Source: Amycolatopsis mediterranei (lineage in GTDB: Bacteria; Actinomycetota; Actinomycetes; Mycobacteriales; Pseudonocardiaceae). Taken from it: a stretch of DNA of 64,000 bases. The position numbers and the translations under genes are program-made. The stretch is taken from positions 966,453 to 1,030,452 of the forward strand of contig NZ_CP100416.1 of the NCBI RefSeq assembly GCF_026017845.1, written 5' to 3'. How positions within the stretch are numbered: position 1 is the first letter of the stretch; every line of letters begins with the position of its first letter. This document shows, in pieces, positions 42,652 through 50,289 of the stretch. The notes under the pieces are model-generated. The model was given only the letters and a program-made list of their open reading frames with translations. It was not told where the DNA came from and did not search any database.

Positions 42652-43701
42652 ATGAGCTTGCTGACCCCTGCCGACCTGGGCGGCTGGCGCCTACCCAACC
42701 GCGTCGTCCTGGCGCCGACCACCCGGGCGCGTGTCCCCGGCGGGGTGCCCGGTGACCTTCAGGCCGCCTACTACGCGCAGCGCGCCGGCGCCGGGCTCAT
42801 CGTCGCCGAAGGCACCTGGGTGAGCGAACGGGCCATCGGCTTCTCGGACGTCCCGGGGATCTACACCGAAGCGCAGGTGGCCGGGTGGCGGCGGGTCACG
42901 GACGTCGTGCACGCGCTCGGTGGCCGGATCGTGCTGCAGCTGTGGCACACCGGAGCCGTTTCGCACCCGGACTTCCTCGGCGGGCAGCCGGCGGGGCCGT
43001 CGGCCGTGAACCCGGACGAGCCCGTGTACCCGACTTCCGGACAACGCCGCACGGTCACCCCGCGCGAGATGAGCGTGGCCGAGATCCGGGCCACGGTCCG
43101 GGATTACGGCGCGGCGGCCGAGAAGGCGCACCGCGCCGGGTTCGACGGTGTCGAGGTCGCGGCCAACGGCGTGTACCTGCTCGCGCAGTTCCTGCACCCG
43201 CGGCTCAACCACCGAACCGACGCCTACGGCGGCTCGCCGGCCGCGCGTCGCAGGTTCCTCACCGAGGTCGTCGACGCGGCCGCCGCGCACGGCCGGGTCG
43301 GTGTCCGGCTTTCGCCGTGGTGGACCGGCGGACTGTTCACTGTGGACGAAGCACTCCGCGCCGAGTACGACGAACTGGTCGCCGGCCTCGCCGTGGACTA
43401 CCTGCACCTCCGGGGTCCCGACACCGGGCAGGACTTCGCCGCCTTCGCCCGCTACCGGACACTGTTCGACGGCCCGATGGTCGTCAACAACGGCTTCGAC
43501 CGCAAGACGGGCAACGCGGTGATCGAGGCCGGCATCGCCGACGCGGTTTCGTTCGCCCGGCACTTCATCGCGAATCCGGACCTGGTGACGCGGTTCGCGC
43601 TCGGCCTGCCGATCGCGCCGGCCGACCCCGCGACGTACTACGGCGGCGGGGCCGCCGGTTACGTCGAGCAGACGGCCGCGATGGCGGCGCTGTCCCAGTA
43701 G
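42652..43701 (+). CDS. Old yellow enzyme-family reductase with altered active site
   Basis: The product has 349 residues from the ATG at 42652, preceded by GGAGGTG. The FMN barrel is clear: LPNRVVLAPTTRARVP, LIVAEGTWVSERAIGF, GGRIVLQLWHTGAVSHPDF, NHRTDAYGGSPAARRRFLTEVV and DAVSFARHFIANPDLVTRFALG. In place of the usual H-x-x-N motif it reads V-A-A-N (Val169, Asn172), and an extra Val follows (ANGVYLL), so the substrate-binding His is missing. The enzyme may have another specificity or be a flavin binder. The frame is open far upstream but that part is antisense to the sigma factor. Confidence 0.88.
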   Translation: MSLLTPADLGGWRLPNRVVLAPTTRARVPGGVPGDLQAAYYAQRAGAGLIVAEGTWVSERAIGFSDVPGIYTEAQVAGWRRVTDVVHALGGRIVLQLWHTGAVSHPDFLGGQPAGPSAVNPDEPVYPTSGQRRTVTPREMSVAEIRATVRDYGAAAEKAHRAGFDGVEVAANGVYLLAQFLHPRLNHRTDAYGGSPAARRRFLTEVVDAAAAHGRVGVRLSPWWTGGLFTVDEALRAEYDELVAGLAVDYLHLRGPDTGQDFAAFARYRTLFDGPMVVNNGFDRKTGNAVIEAGIADAVSFARHFIANPDLVTRFALGLPIAPADPATYYGGGAAGYVEQTAAMAALSQ

Positions 43702-43905
43702 AACGGGCGGGCTTCGATGATGCGGCCGCCGGCCACGGTGATCGTCTGGAGGATCGGGAATTCGAGCTCGCGGCCGGTGGCGCGGGCCCGGGCGCGCACG
43801 TTCGTCAGCACGACGAGCGGGGACGTCGTGGCCGCGCCAGACACCGCCGTAGGGCAGGCCATCGGCCTGGTGCAGCACGAAGTCCGGGGCGAAGAGGCGG
43901 CCAGG
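43659..43905 (-). pseudogene. Broken SnoaL-like (NTF2-fold) gene
   Basis: Two frames hold the two halves of one protein. The first, about 43905-43825, reads LFAPDFVLHQADGLPYGGVW then RGHD. The second, about 43820-43659, reads PLVVLTNVRARARATGRELE then FPILQTITV and ends RPFYWDSAAIAAV. In intact SnoaL-like proteins these parts are joined by about 30 residues that are absent here, so a deletion with a frameshift is likely. No start codon is left at the 5' end, which abuts the stop of the VOC gene at 43931. Confidence 0.6.
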
Positions 43906-43930
43906 CCACCGGCGGAAACCGGACGCCGCG

Positions 43931-44269
43931 CTAGGCGTCCGGGCACCACACGGCCAGCTCGCTCCCACCGGGCTCGCGGAAGTGGAAGCGGCGGCCGCCC
44001 GGGAAGGCGAACGGTTCCTTCGTCACCACGCCGCCCGCGGCCGCCACCGCCTCGCGGGCCGCCGCCAGGTCGTCCGTGCGGATCGTGAGCAGCGGTGCGC
44101 TCGTCTGTTCGTCCGCCGCCGATTGGAACCCCAAGGTGAGGCCGGCGCCCCGGACGTCGGTGTAGTCCGGGCCGTACGGTGTCACCGCCCAGCCGAACGC
44201 GCGCTCGAAGAACTGCCCGGACGCCGCGGCGGACGTGGAGGGGAACTCGGCGAAGTCGATTTCGTACAT
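43931..44269 (-). CDS. VOC (glyoxalase-fold) family protein
   Basis: The product has 112 residues from the ATG at 44269 (10 more codons are open upstream). One VOC unit: IDFAEFPSTSAAASGQFFERAFGWAVTPYGPDY, PLLTIRTDDLAAAREAVAAAGG, then FPGGRRFHFREPGGSELAVWCPD, which carries the typical late F-R-E-P-G-G strand. Single-domain members dimerise; metal ligands are not complete, so function is open. It is between a DUF6223 gene (10 bp upstream) and a broken SnoaL-like gene. Confidence 0.8.
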   Translation of the reverse strand: MYEIDFAEFPSTSAAASGQFFERAFGWAVTPYGPDYTDVRGAGLTLGFQSAADEQTSAPLLTIRTDDLAAAREAVAAAGGVVTKEPFAFPGGRRFHFREPGGSELAVWCPDA

Positions 44270-44279
44270 GCCCCGGACG

Positions 44280-44600
44280 CTAGCGGCGACCACCGACAAA
44301 ACCGCGCGAGCGGGCCATCGCCAGGCCGCCGAGGACCAGGGCGACCCCGCCGATCACCAGGTCCACGTAGCCTCCGACGATCCCGTAGCCGGTGCCGGGC
44401 CCACCCTTCGCGGCGGCCACCACCCAGCCGCCGATGACGACGGCGGCCAGGCCGCCGGCCAGGGCCACGACGGCTCCCCGGCCGCGGGCCAGTGCCCGCC
44501 CGCCCGCGACGACCCCCGCCACTCCGAGCACGACGGCGATCAAGGACCAGAGCCGTCCCGGGGTGAGGTCGTAGGAACTGGCCGCGGCGAGGACAAGCAT
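44280..44600 (-). CDS. Small membrane protein, DUF6223-like
   Basis: The product has 106 residues and about three hydrophobic helices: LWSLIAVVLGVAGVVAGGRAL, AVVALAGGLAAVVIGGWVVAA and YVDLVIGGVALVLGGLAMA, each preceded or followed by Gly/Arg turns. The order SSYDLTPGRL... GRGAVVALAGGL...GGPGTGYGIVGG is the pattern of the actinobacterial DUF6223 proteins. GGAG lies close before the ATG. Function unknown. It heads a possible small operon with the VOC gene. Confidence 0.7.
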   Translation of the reverse strand: MLVLAAASSYDLTPGRLWSLIAVVLGVAGVVAGGRALARGRGAVVALAGGLAAVVIGGWVVAAAKGGPGTGYGIVGGYVDLVIGGVALVLGGLAMARSRGFVGGRR

Positions 44601-44711
44601 GAGGTGCTCCTTCGGCTCGGATCGGACACCGGAAGCATGTCCGCCGGACTCGCCGCCCGTCGTGGTGCGCGAGCAGACACTTCGCGCTGCCGCGGACGCC
44701 GCAGGAACCGG

Positions 44712-44737
44712 CGGGCTACCGCAGGTGCAGTAGCCCG
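44712..44737. promoter_or_regulatory. Inverted repeat in the gap before the histidine kinase
   Basis: CGGGCTAC (44712-44719) pairs with GTAGCCCG (44730-44737) across 10 nt. It is the only structure I see in the 191-bp divergent gap 44601-44791 and may be a regulator site. Confidence 0.4.
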
Positions 44738-44791
44738 GAAATGCGCTTCGCGCAGGACTTCGCCGCGCGGTCGCCCGGTTAGGGTTCGGAG

Positions 44792-45892
44792 GTGAGCCGC
44801 GCGCAGATCGTCGACGGGGTGATCGCCGCCGGCGTGGCGGTGGCCCTGGTGGTCGCCGGGGTGTCCGGCACGCACCGGAGCCCGGACCTCGACGTCCTGG
44901 GGTACGCGGCGCTGGCCGCCGGCGGGCTGGCGCTGGCCGCGCGCCGCCGGGCGCCGATCGCCGTGCTGGCGGTGACCGCGGTCTGCGCGCTCGCGTACCA
45001 GGTCGCCGGCTTCGAAGTGCCCGTCGTCGCTTACCTCTTCGCCGTGTACGCCGCCGTCCGGGCGGGACACCGGATCGCCGCGGTGGTCGCTTCGGTGCTC
45101 ATGCTGGCCGCGATTCCGCTCGCGCTCCTGGCTTCGGGCGTGGCCGGCACCGGCGCCGCGTTCACGCAGGCTCGGGACGTCCTCCAGCTGGCGTGGCTGA
45201 TCGCCGCCGGGGCGGCCGGGGAGGCGTTGCGCCAGGCCGAGCGCCGGGCCGACGAAGCCGAGCGCACCCGCGAGGAAACTGCGCGGCGGCGCGCGGACGG
45301 GGAACGGCTGCACATCGCGCGGGAGCTGCACGATTCGCTCACCCACCAGATCTCGGTCATCAAGGTGCAGGCCGAAGTCGCCGTCCACCTGGCCGGCAAG
45401 CGCGGCGAAGACGTGCCCGACGCGCTGCTGGCGATCCGCGACGCCGGGCGCGAGGCGGCGCGGGAGCTGCGGGCGACCCTGGAGGCGTTGCGCGACGACG
45501 ACAAGGACCCGCCGCGTGGGCTCGACGACGTCCCCGACCTCGTGCGCCGCGTCCGGACCACCGGCCTCGACGCGCAGCTGACGGTCGAAGGCCGGTGCGA
45601 CGCCGTGCCGGCCGCGGTCGGCCGGACCGCCTACCGGATCGTCCAGGAGTCGCTGACCAACGTCGCCCGGCACGCCGCCGCGGCCACCGCGTCGGTCCGG
45701 ATCGACCACCGGCCCGGCACGCTGGTCATCCGGGTGGACGACGACGGCCAGGCCACCGTGGACAGTGCGCCGGGCGTCGGCCTGACCGGGATGCGCGAGC
45801 GCGTCACGGCGCTGGGCGGCCGGCTCCAGGCCGGGCCTCGCCGCGAAGGCGGCTTCAGCGTCCAGGCCGAACTGCCGGTGGACCCCGCGTGA
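44792..45892 (+). CDS. Sensor histidine kinase, HisKA_3 type
   Basis: The product has 366 residues. Residues 1-130 contain about five membrane helices with very short loops. The phospho-acceptor box is RLHIARELHDSLTHQISVIKVQAEVA; the HATPase domain shows RIVQESLTNVARHA and DDDGQATVDSAPGVGLTGMRER. A long helical linker (EALRQAERRADEAERTREETARRRADGE) joins the parts. The GTG start has no separate ribosome site and may be leaderless. It overlaps the response regulator by 4 nt (GTGA). Confidence 0.93.
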   Translation: MSRAQIVDGVIAAGVAVALVVAGVSGTHRSPDLDVLGYAALAAGGLALAARRRAPIAVLAVTAVCALAYQVAGFEVPVVAYLFAVYAAVRAGHRIAAVVASVLMLAAIPLALLASGVAGTGAAFTQARDVLQLAWLIAAGAAGEALRQAERRADEAERTREETARRRADGERLHIARELHDSLTHQISVIKVQAEVAVHLAGKRGEDVPDALLAIRDAGREAARELRATLEALRDDDKDPPRGLDDVPDLVRRVRTTGLDAQLTVEGRCDAVPAAVGRTAYRIVQESLTNVARHAAAATASVRIDHRPGTLVIRVDDDGQATVDSAPGVGLTGMRERVTALGGRLQAGPRREGGFSVQAELPVDPA

Positions 45893-46545
45893 TCCGGGTG
45901 CTGCTGGCCGACGACCAGCCGCTCATCCGCAGCGGATTCCGTGCGCTCCTCGACGTCGAGGACGACATCGAGGTGGTGGCCGAAGCGGGCGACGGCGGCG
46001 AGGCGGTGCGGCTCGCGCTGGAGCACCTGCCGGACATCGCGCTCGTCGACGTCCAGATGCCCGGCGTCGACGGCATCGAGGCGACCCGGCGCATCGCCGC
46101 GCACCCGGCGCTGGCCGCGGTGCACGTGGTGATCCTGACCAACTACGGCCTGGACGAGTACGTCTTCGAGGCGCTGCGCGCGGGTGCGGCGGGGTTCCTG
46201 GTCAAGGACATCCAGCCGGAGGACTTCCTGCACGCGGTACGCGTCGCGGCTCGCGGTGACGCGCTGCTGGCGCCGTCGATCACCCGCAAGCTGATCGACC
46301 GGTACGTGACCCAGCCGCTCGTCCCCGGCGCGGGGCTGGCGGAGCTGACGAACCGGGAACGCGAAGCCGTCTCGCTCGTGGCGAGGGGGTTGTCGAACGA
46401 GGAGATCGCCGGGCGGATGGTGATCAGCCCGCTGACCGCGAAGACGCACGTCAACCGGGCCATGATGAAGCTGCACGCGCGTGACCGGGCGCAGCTGGTG
46501 GTGTTCGCCTACGAATCGGGGCTGGTGGCGCCGCGCCCGACCTGA
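45889..46545 (+). CDS. NarL/LuxR-family response regulator
   Basis: The product has 218 residues from the GTG at 45889, which overlaps the kinase stop by 4 nt. The receiver has LLADDQPLIRSGF, the phospho-acceptor in IALVDVQMPGVDG, Thr in VVILTNYGLDE and Lys in AGFLVKDIQ. The HTH reads LTNREREAVSLVARGLSNEEIAGRMVISPLTAKTHVNRAMMKL. It forms a pair with the kinase at 44792. Its end is 2 bp from the stop of the convergent NlpC/P60 gene. Confidence 0.94.
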   Translation: MIRVLLADDQPLIRSGFRALLDVEDDIEVVAEAGDGGEAVRLALEHLPDIALVDVQMPGVDGIEATRRIAAHPALAAVHVVILTNYGLDEYVFEALRAGAAGFLVKDIQPEDFLHAVRVAARGDALLAPSITRKLIDRYVTQPLVPGAGLAELTNREREAVSLVARGLSNEEIAGRMVISPLTAKTHVNRAMMKLHARDRAQLVVFAYESGLVAPRPT

Positions 46546-46559
46546 GCTCAGGCCGGGCG
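46534..46559. terminator. Palindrome spanning two convergent stop codons
   Basis: CCTGAGCTCAGG (46541-46552) is a perfect palindrome flanked by CGCCCG and CGGGCG arms. It contains the stop codons of both the response regulator and the NlpC/P60 gene. Confidence 0.6.
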
Positions 46560-47600
46560 GCCCGCGCCCGCGTAGTCGTCGCCCTTCGAGTGGTACGTGT
46601 GGATCTGGATCGCCTGGCCCTCGGTCGGTGCGTTGATCATCAGGCCGTTGCCGAGGTACAGGCCGACGTGGTGGATGCGCGTGGCCGGGCTGCCGTAGAA
46701 CACCAGGTCGCCCAGGCGGGGTTCCTGGGTGGCCGGCACCGGCGGGAGCGCGCGGAACTGGCTGTCCGCCGTCCGCGGGAGGGCGACGCCCGCGCTGTCG
46801 TACGACGCCTTCGTCAGGCCGGAGCAGTCGAAGCCCGCCGCGCCCGCGTCCGGGCCGTTGCCGCCCCAGACGTACGGGAGGCCGAGCTGGCCCAGCGCGA
46901 AGCGGGTCGCGCGGACCCGCGGCGAGTCCGCCGATGCCGGGTCGAGGGACAGCGTGGCGTACAGCTGGGCCATGCCGAGCACGCGCTGGCGGAACAGCTC
47001 GGTGTCGCTGCCCGGGTGGTAGGCCGCGACGGCCTTCCACCAGCCGGGGCCGGCGCCGAGGTCGGTGCCGCCCGCGCACAGCGCCCGGCCGGCCGCCACC
47101 GGTGCGTCGGAGCCGTACTTCTTGGCCTGCGCCGCCGAGAGGCCCAGCAGGTTGCCGCCGCCGCGGCCGTGGTTGGACGCCGCCGCGCCGACGCCCGCGA
47201 GCGTGACCCACGAGAGGTGGCACGACGGGTCTTCGCCGCGCAGCGCCAGCTCGCCGTTCGCGTAGCCGATCAGCGCGTCCGCGGGGATGTCGAGGGGGCC
47301 GGCCAGCTGGTCCGCCCACTGCTGCAACGGGCTCTTGCCGCCCTGTCCGGACGCGCCCTGGCCCGGCTCCTGCGCCTTCACCGGTGCGCTGACTTCGAGG
47401 ACCGACGGACCCGACACCGCGTCGCGCACCACCGGCGGGGGCGCCGGGACGGCCGCGGGTTCCGGCGACCGGTCGGCCAGCAGCCAGCCCGCTGTGACCA
47501 GACCCGCGACGAGCGGCAGCGCCACCAGGCCGCGCAGCGCAGCGCCGCGGGCCCACGAAGTCTGCTTCGTCGTCACAGGTTCCAACTTAGAAGAGCGCAC
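46548..47600 (-). CDS. NlpC/P60 cell-wall peptidase with degenerate transglycosylase-like domain
   Basis: The product is 350 residues from the GTG at 47600, or 342 from the GTG at 47576, which has a slightly better upstream GGA. A membrane/signal segment is at about 20-45 (GAALRGLVALPLVAGLVTAGWLL). The middle domain (about 95-215) follows the actinobacterial lytic transglycosylase pattern (IPADALIGYANGELALR, CHLSWVTLAGVGAAASNHGR), but the catalytic Glu, normally two residues before SNHGR's Asn, is Ala. The C-terminal NlpC/P60 domain (about 235-345) is intact with Cys in GFDCSGLTKASYD and His in IHHVGLYLG. It should cut peptidoglycan stem peptides outside the membrane. Confidence 0.87.
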   Translation of the reverse strand: MRSSKLEPVTTKQTSWARGAALRGLVALPLVAGLVTAGWLLADRSPEPAAVPAPPPVVRDAVSGPSVLEVSAPVKAQEPGQGASGQGGKSPLQQWADQLAGPLDIPADALIGYANGELALRGEDPSCHLSWVTLAGVGAAASNHGRGGGNLLGLSAAQAKKYGSDAPVAAGRALCAGGTDLGAGPGWWKAVAAYHPGSDTELFRQRVLGMAQLYATLSLDPASADSPRVRATRFALGQLGLPYVWGGNGPDAGAAGFDCSGLTKASYDSAGVALPRTADSQFRALPPVPATQEPRLGDLVFYGSPATRIHHVGLYLGNGLMINAPTEGQAIQIHTYHSKGDDYAGAGRPA

Positions 47601-47657
47601 CTGTTAGTGAACGAGCGAGTAGCTTGCACGTTAGGGGGACTCCCATATGGTGGGCAC

Positions 47658-48455
47658 ATGTCTGTGATCGACGCTGCCCGGCTCACCTCCGCGCTCCACG
47701 GTCGGTACGCAAAGATCGACGTCGTCGAGCGCACCGGCTCCACCAACGCCGACCTGCGGAAAGCCCTCGAAACCGGCGCCGCCGACCGGACCGTCCTGCT
47801 CGCCGAAGAGCAGACCGCGGGCGTCGGCAGGCGGGCTCGTTCGTGGAGCTCGCCGAAGGGCGCCGGGCTGTACCTGAGCGTCGCGCTCCGGCCGGGCGTC
47901 CCCTTCGCGGTGCTCGGCTCCCTGTCCGTCGTCGCCGGGCTCGCCGTCCGGGCGGCCGCCGCGTCCGTCGGGGTGGACGCCGTGCTCAAGTGGCCCAACG
48001 ACGTCCTGGTCGACGGCGCCAAGTGTGCCGGCATCCTCGCCGAGGCCGTCGCCGGGGACGACCCGTCGATCGTGCTCGGCATCGGCCTCAACGTCCTGCC
48101 CCTCGGCGACGTCCAGCCGGGCCCGGGCGGGCTCCCCGCGACGTCGCTGGCCGAGCGGGGCGCCACGAACACCGACCGCACCGATGTCGCCATCGCGCTG
48201 CTCACCGGGTTCGACGACCTCGAGCGGCGCTGGCGCCTGGCCGGCGGCGACCTCACCGAGGCCGGCCTGCTCGGCGACTACCGCGCCCACTGCGCGACCC
48301 TCGGCCAGGACGTCGAGGTGCAGCTGCCGGACGGGACTTCGCTGACCGGGCGAGCCGCCGACATCGACGCCGCCGGGCAGTTGCAGGTCGACGTGGCGGG
48401 CGGGCAGCGGCACACCGTCTTCGCGGGTGACGTGGTCCACGTGCGTCCGGCCTGA
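47658..48455 (+). CDS. birA: Biotin--[acetyl-CoA-carboxylase] ligase
   Basis: A 265-residue ligase that attaches biotin to the carrier Lys of AccA3. The biotin/ATP site is seen in IDVVERTGSTNADLRKAL, the loop AGVGRRARSWSSPKGAGLYLSVALRP and the core LKWPNDVLVDGAKCAGILAEAV, followed by VLGIGLNVLP. The C-terminal SH3-like domain (about 215-265) reads VEVQLPDGTSLTGRAADIDAAGQLQV. It has no N-terminal HTH, so it is the monofunctional type. It is divergent from the NlpC/P60 gene. Confidence 0.95.
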   Translation: MSVIDAARLTSALHGRYAKIDVVERTGSTNADLRKALETGAADRTVLLAEEQTAGVGRRARSWSSPKGAGLYLSVALRPGVPFAVLGSLSVVAGLAVRAAAASVGVDAVLKWPNDVLVDGAKCAGILAEAVAGDDPSIVLGIGLNVLPLGDVQPGPGGLPATSLAERGATNTDRTDVAIALLTGFDDLERRWRLAGGDLTEAGLLGDYRAHCATLGQDVEVQLPDGTSLTGRAADIDAAGQLQVDVAGGQRHTVFAGDVVHVRPA

Positions 48456-48539
48456 TTCTTCGGGGCGTTGCCCCCACCGCGTCCTCGCTCGCCGGTACGG
48501 TGAGACGACACCGCCGCACCGACCTTGGGAGCGTCCGCC

Positions 48540-49130
48540 GTGGCTTATCCGGACGATTTGCTCAGCGAGCAAGAGCACGTCGTGGTGCACAGTCACCCGC
48601 ACTTCAAGATGCTGATCTTCCCGACGCTCGCGCTGCTGGTCACCGTGGGCGCGGGCACCTGGCTCGCGATCCTCGCGAAGGACGCCGGCTCGCCGTGGAA
48701 CACGGTCGGGCTGATCGCCATCGGTGTCGTCGCGCTCGTGCTGGTCGTGTGGCTGTTCCTGGCGCCGCTCGTGCGCTGGCGGACCACCCACTTCATCGTG
48801 ACGACGGACCGGCTGATCGCCCGCGAGGGCGTCCTCAAGCGCACCGGCATCGACATCCCGATGGGCCGGATCAACAGCGTCCAGTTCGAGCACGGCCTGC
48901 TGGACCGGGTCTTCGGCTGCGGCACGCTCATCATCGAGTCGGCGTCGGACGAGCCGCTGCGCTTCGAGGACATCCCGCACGTCGAGAAGGTGCACACGGT
49001 CATCTACCGCGAGGTCAACGACAACCCGTACGACGACTACCGGCCGGGTGCCCCGCAACAGCCCCAGCAGACCACGCCCCTGCCGCCCCAGGGCGGCGGC
49101 CGGCCGCCGCGTGGCGAGAGACGCCGCTGA
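48540..49130 (+). CDS. PH-domain (bacterial PH, YdbS/YdbT-like) membrane protein
   Basis: The product has 196 residues from the GTG at 48540, with GGGAG 9 nt upstream. Two membrane helices (FKMLIFPTLALLVTVGAGTWLAIL and VGLIAIGVVALVLVVWLFLAPLV) are followed by a bacterial PH domain (THFIVTTDRLIAREGVLKRTGIDIPMGRINSVQFEHGLLDRVFGCGTLIIESAS). A Pro/Gln/Arg-rich tail ends the protein. In actinomycetes this gene regularly lies next to birA; its role is not known. Its stop overlaps the next ATG by one base. Confidence 0.9.
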   Translation: MAYPDDLLSEQEHVVVHSHPHFKMLIFPTLALLVTVGAGTWLAILAKDAGSPWNTVGLIAIGVVALVLVVWLFLAPLVRWRTTHFIVTTDRLIAREGVLKRTGIDIPMGRINSVQFEHGLLDRVFGCGTLIIESASDEPLRFEDIPHVEKVHTVIYREVNDNPYDDYRPGAPQQPQQTTPLPPQGGGRPPRGERRR

Positions 49131-50056
49131 TGGGCACGCGCGCACTGGGACTGCCCGAGCGGGTCCCCTCGGCGGGGGAGCTGCCGGACTCCGTCACGAT
49201 CTGGGAGGTCGGCCCGCGCGACGGGCTGCAGAACGAGAAGACGATCGTCCCGGTCGAGGTCAAGCTGGAATTTCTCGACCGGCTCGCGGGCGCCGGGCTC
49301 ACCACGCTGGAGGCGACCAGCTTCGTCCACCCGAAGTGGGTGCCGCAGCTGGCCGACGCCGAGCAGCTGCTGGCCCGGCTCGACCGCCGCGAAGGCGTCC
49401 GGTACCCGGTGCTGGTCCCGAACGAAAAGGGCCTCGACCGGGCCCTCGAAGCCGGTGTCGAGCACATCGCGATCTTCGCCAGCGCGACGGAGACGTTCGC
49501 GCGCAAGAACCTCAACTCCTCGCTCGACGAGCAGTTCGCCATGTTCGAGCCGGTCGTCACGCGGGCCCGGGAAGCGGGCTTGGCCGTGCGCGGCTACCTC
49601 TCGATGTGCTTCGGTGACCCCTGGGAAGGCGTCGTACCGGCGAAGCAGGTCGCCGACGCCGGCCGTCGCCTGCTGGACATGGGGTGCTCGCAGCTTTCCC
49701 TGGGCGACACCATCGGCGTCGCCACGGCCGGGCAGGTCGAAACGCTCATCGGGCTGTTCGGCGATGTCGGTACTTTGGCCGTGCACTTCCACGACACCTA
49801 CGGTCAGGCTCTCGCCAACACGCTCGCGGCGCTCCGATGTGGAGTGTCGACTGTGGACTCTTCGGCGGGCGGGCTCGGCGGCTGCCCCTACGCCGAATCG
49901 GCCACTGGGAACCTGGCGACCGAAGATCTGGTGTGGATGCTGGAGGGTCTCGGGGTGGCCACCGGTGTCAACCTGGACGCGCTGGTGGCGGCCAGCGTGT
50001 GGATGGCGGGACAGCTCGGCCGCCCGAGCCCGTCCCGCGTGGTCGCCGCACTGTGA
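49130..50056 (+). CDS. Hydroxymethylglutaryl-CoA lyase
   Basis: A 308-residue HMGL-like TIM-barrel enzyme that splits HMG-CoA into acetyl-CoA and acetoacetate in leucine breakdown. Catalytic Arg/Asp in VTIWEVGPRDGLQNE, the metal His pair in VHFHDTYGQALAN and the C-terminal signature SSAGGLGGCPYA with the catalytic Cys are all present. SFVHPKWVPQLADAE is the substrate loop. The ATG shares one base with the stop of the PH-domain gene, so they are coupled. A pair of 63-bp repeats begins at its stop codon. Confidence 0.94.
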   Translation: MGTRALGLPERVPSAGELPDSVTIWEVGPRDGLQNEKTIVPVEVKLEFLDRLAGAGLTTLEATSFVHPKWVPQLADAEQLLARLDRREGVRYPVLVPNEKGLDRALEAGVEHIAIFASATETFARKNLNSSLDEQFAMFEPVVTRAREAGLAVRGYLSMCFGDPWEGVVPAKQVADAGRRLLDMGCSQLSLGDTIGVATAGQVETLIGLFGDVGTLAVHFHDTYGQALANTLAALRCGVSTVDSSAGGLGGCPYAESATGNLATEDLVWMLEGLGVATGVNLDALVAASVWMAGQLGRPSPSRVVAAL

Positions 50057-50177
50057 CATCCGGGGCTCCGCCCCGGGCCGGGGGCTCCGCCACCCGGAGC
50101 CCCCGAAAGGAAGCTGTGACATCCGGGGCTCCGCCCCGGGCCGGGGGCTCCGCCACCCGGAGCCCCCGAAGGAGAAA
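50052..50177. repeat. 63-bp tandem repeat with internal hairpins
   Basis: Two copies at 50052-50114 and 50115-50177, each starting TGTGACATCCGGGGCTCCG. Each contains a GGGGGCTCC/GGAGCCCCC hairpin and a GGGGC.CCGCCCC dyad, so it may end HMG-CoA lyase transcription. The first copy contains the gene's stop codon. A partial GTGACC follows. Confidence 0.85.
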
Positions 50178-50289
50178 GTGACCTCGCCGCGCCCGCGGGG
50201 AAGGGGTGCGGTATCAAGGGGGACCGGCAGCGCCGCGGCCGCGTCGAACAGCGTGTGCCCCCGGGCACCGACCGAGCCGGAGGATGGGT

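Noticed and set aside
44601..44791. Small gene in the divergent gap
   Set aside because: No open frame with a ribosome site or protein-like composition; only an 8-bp dyad is visible.
45193..45888. Extended N-terminus for the 45889 response regulator
   Set aside because: The upstream part of that frame is out of frame with the kinase gene it overlaps and is Arg/Ala-rich; the regulator begins at the GTGA overlap.
50052..50177. CRISPR-like repeat
   Set aside because: Only two directly abutting 63-bp copies, no spacers and no cas genes nearby.
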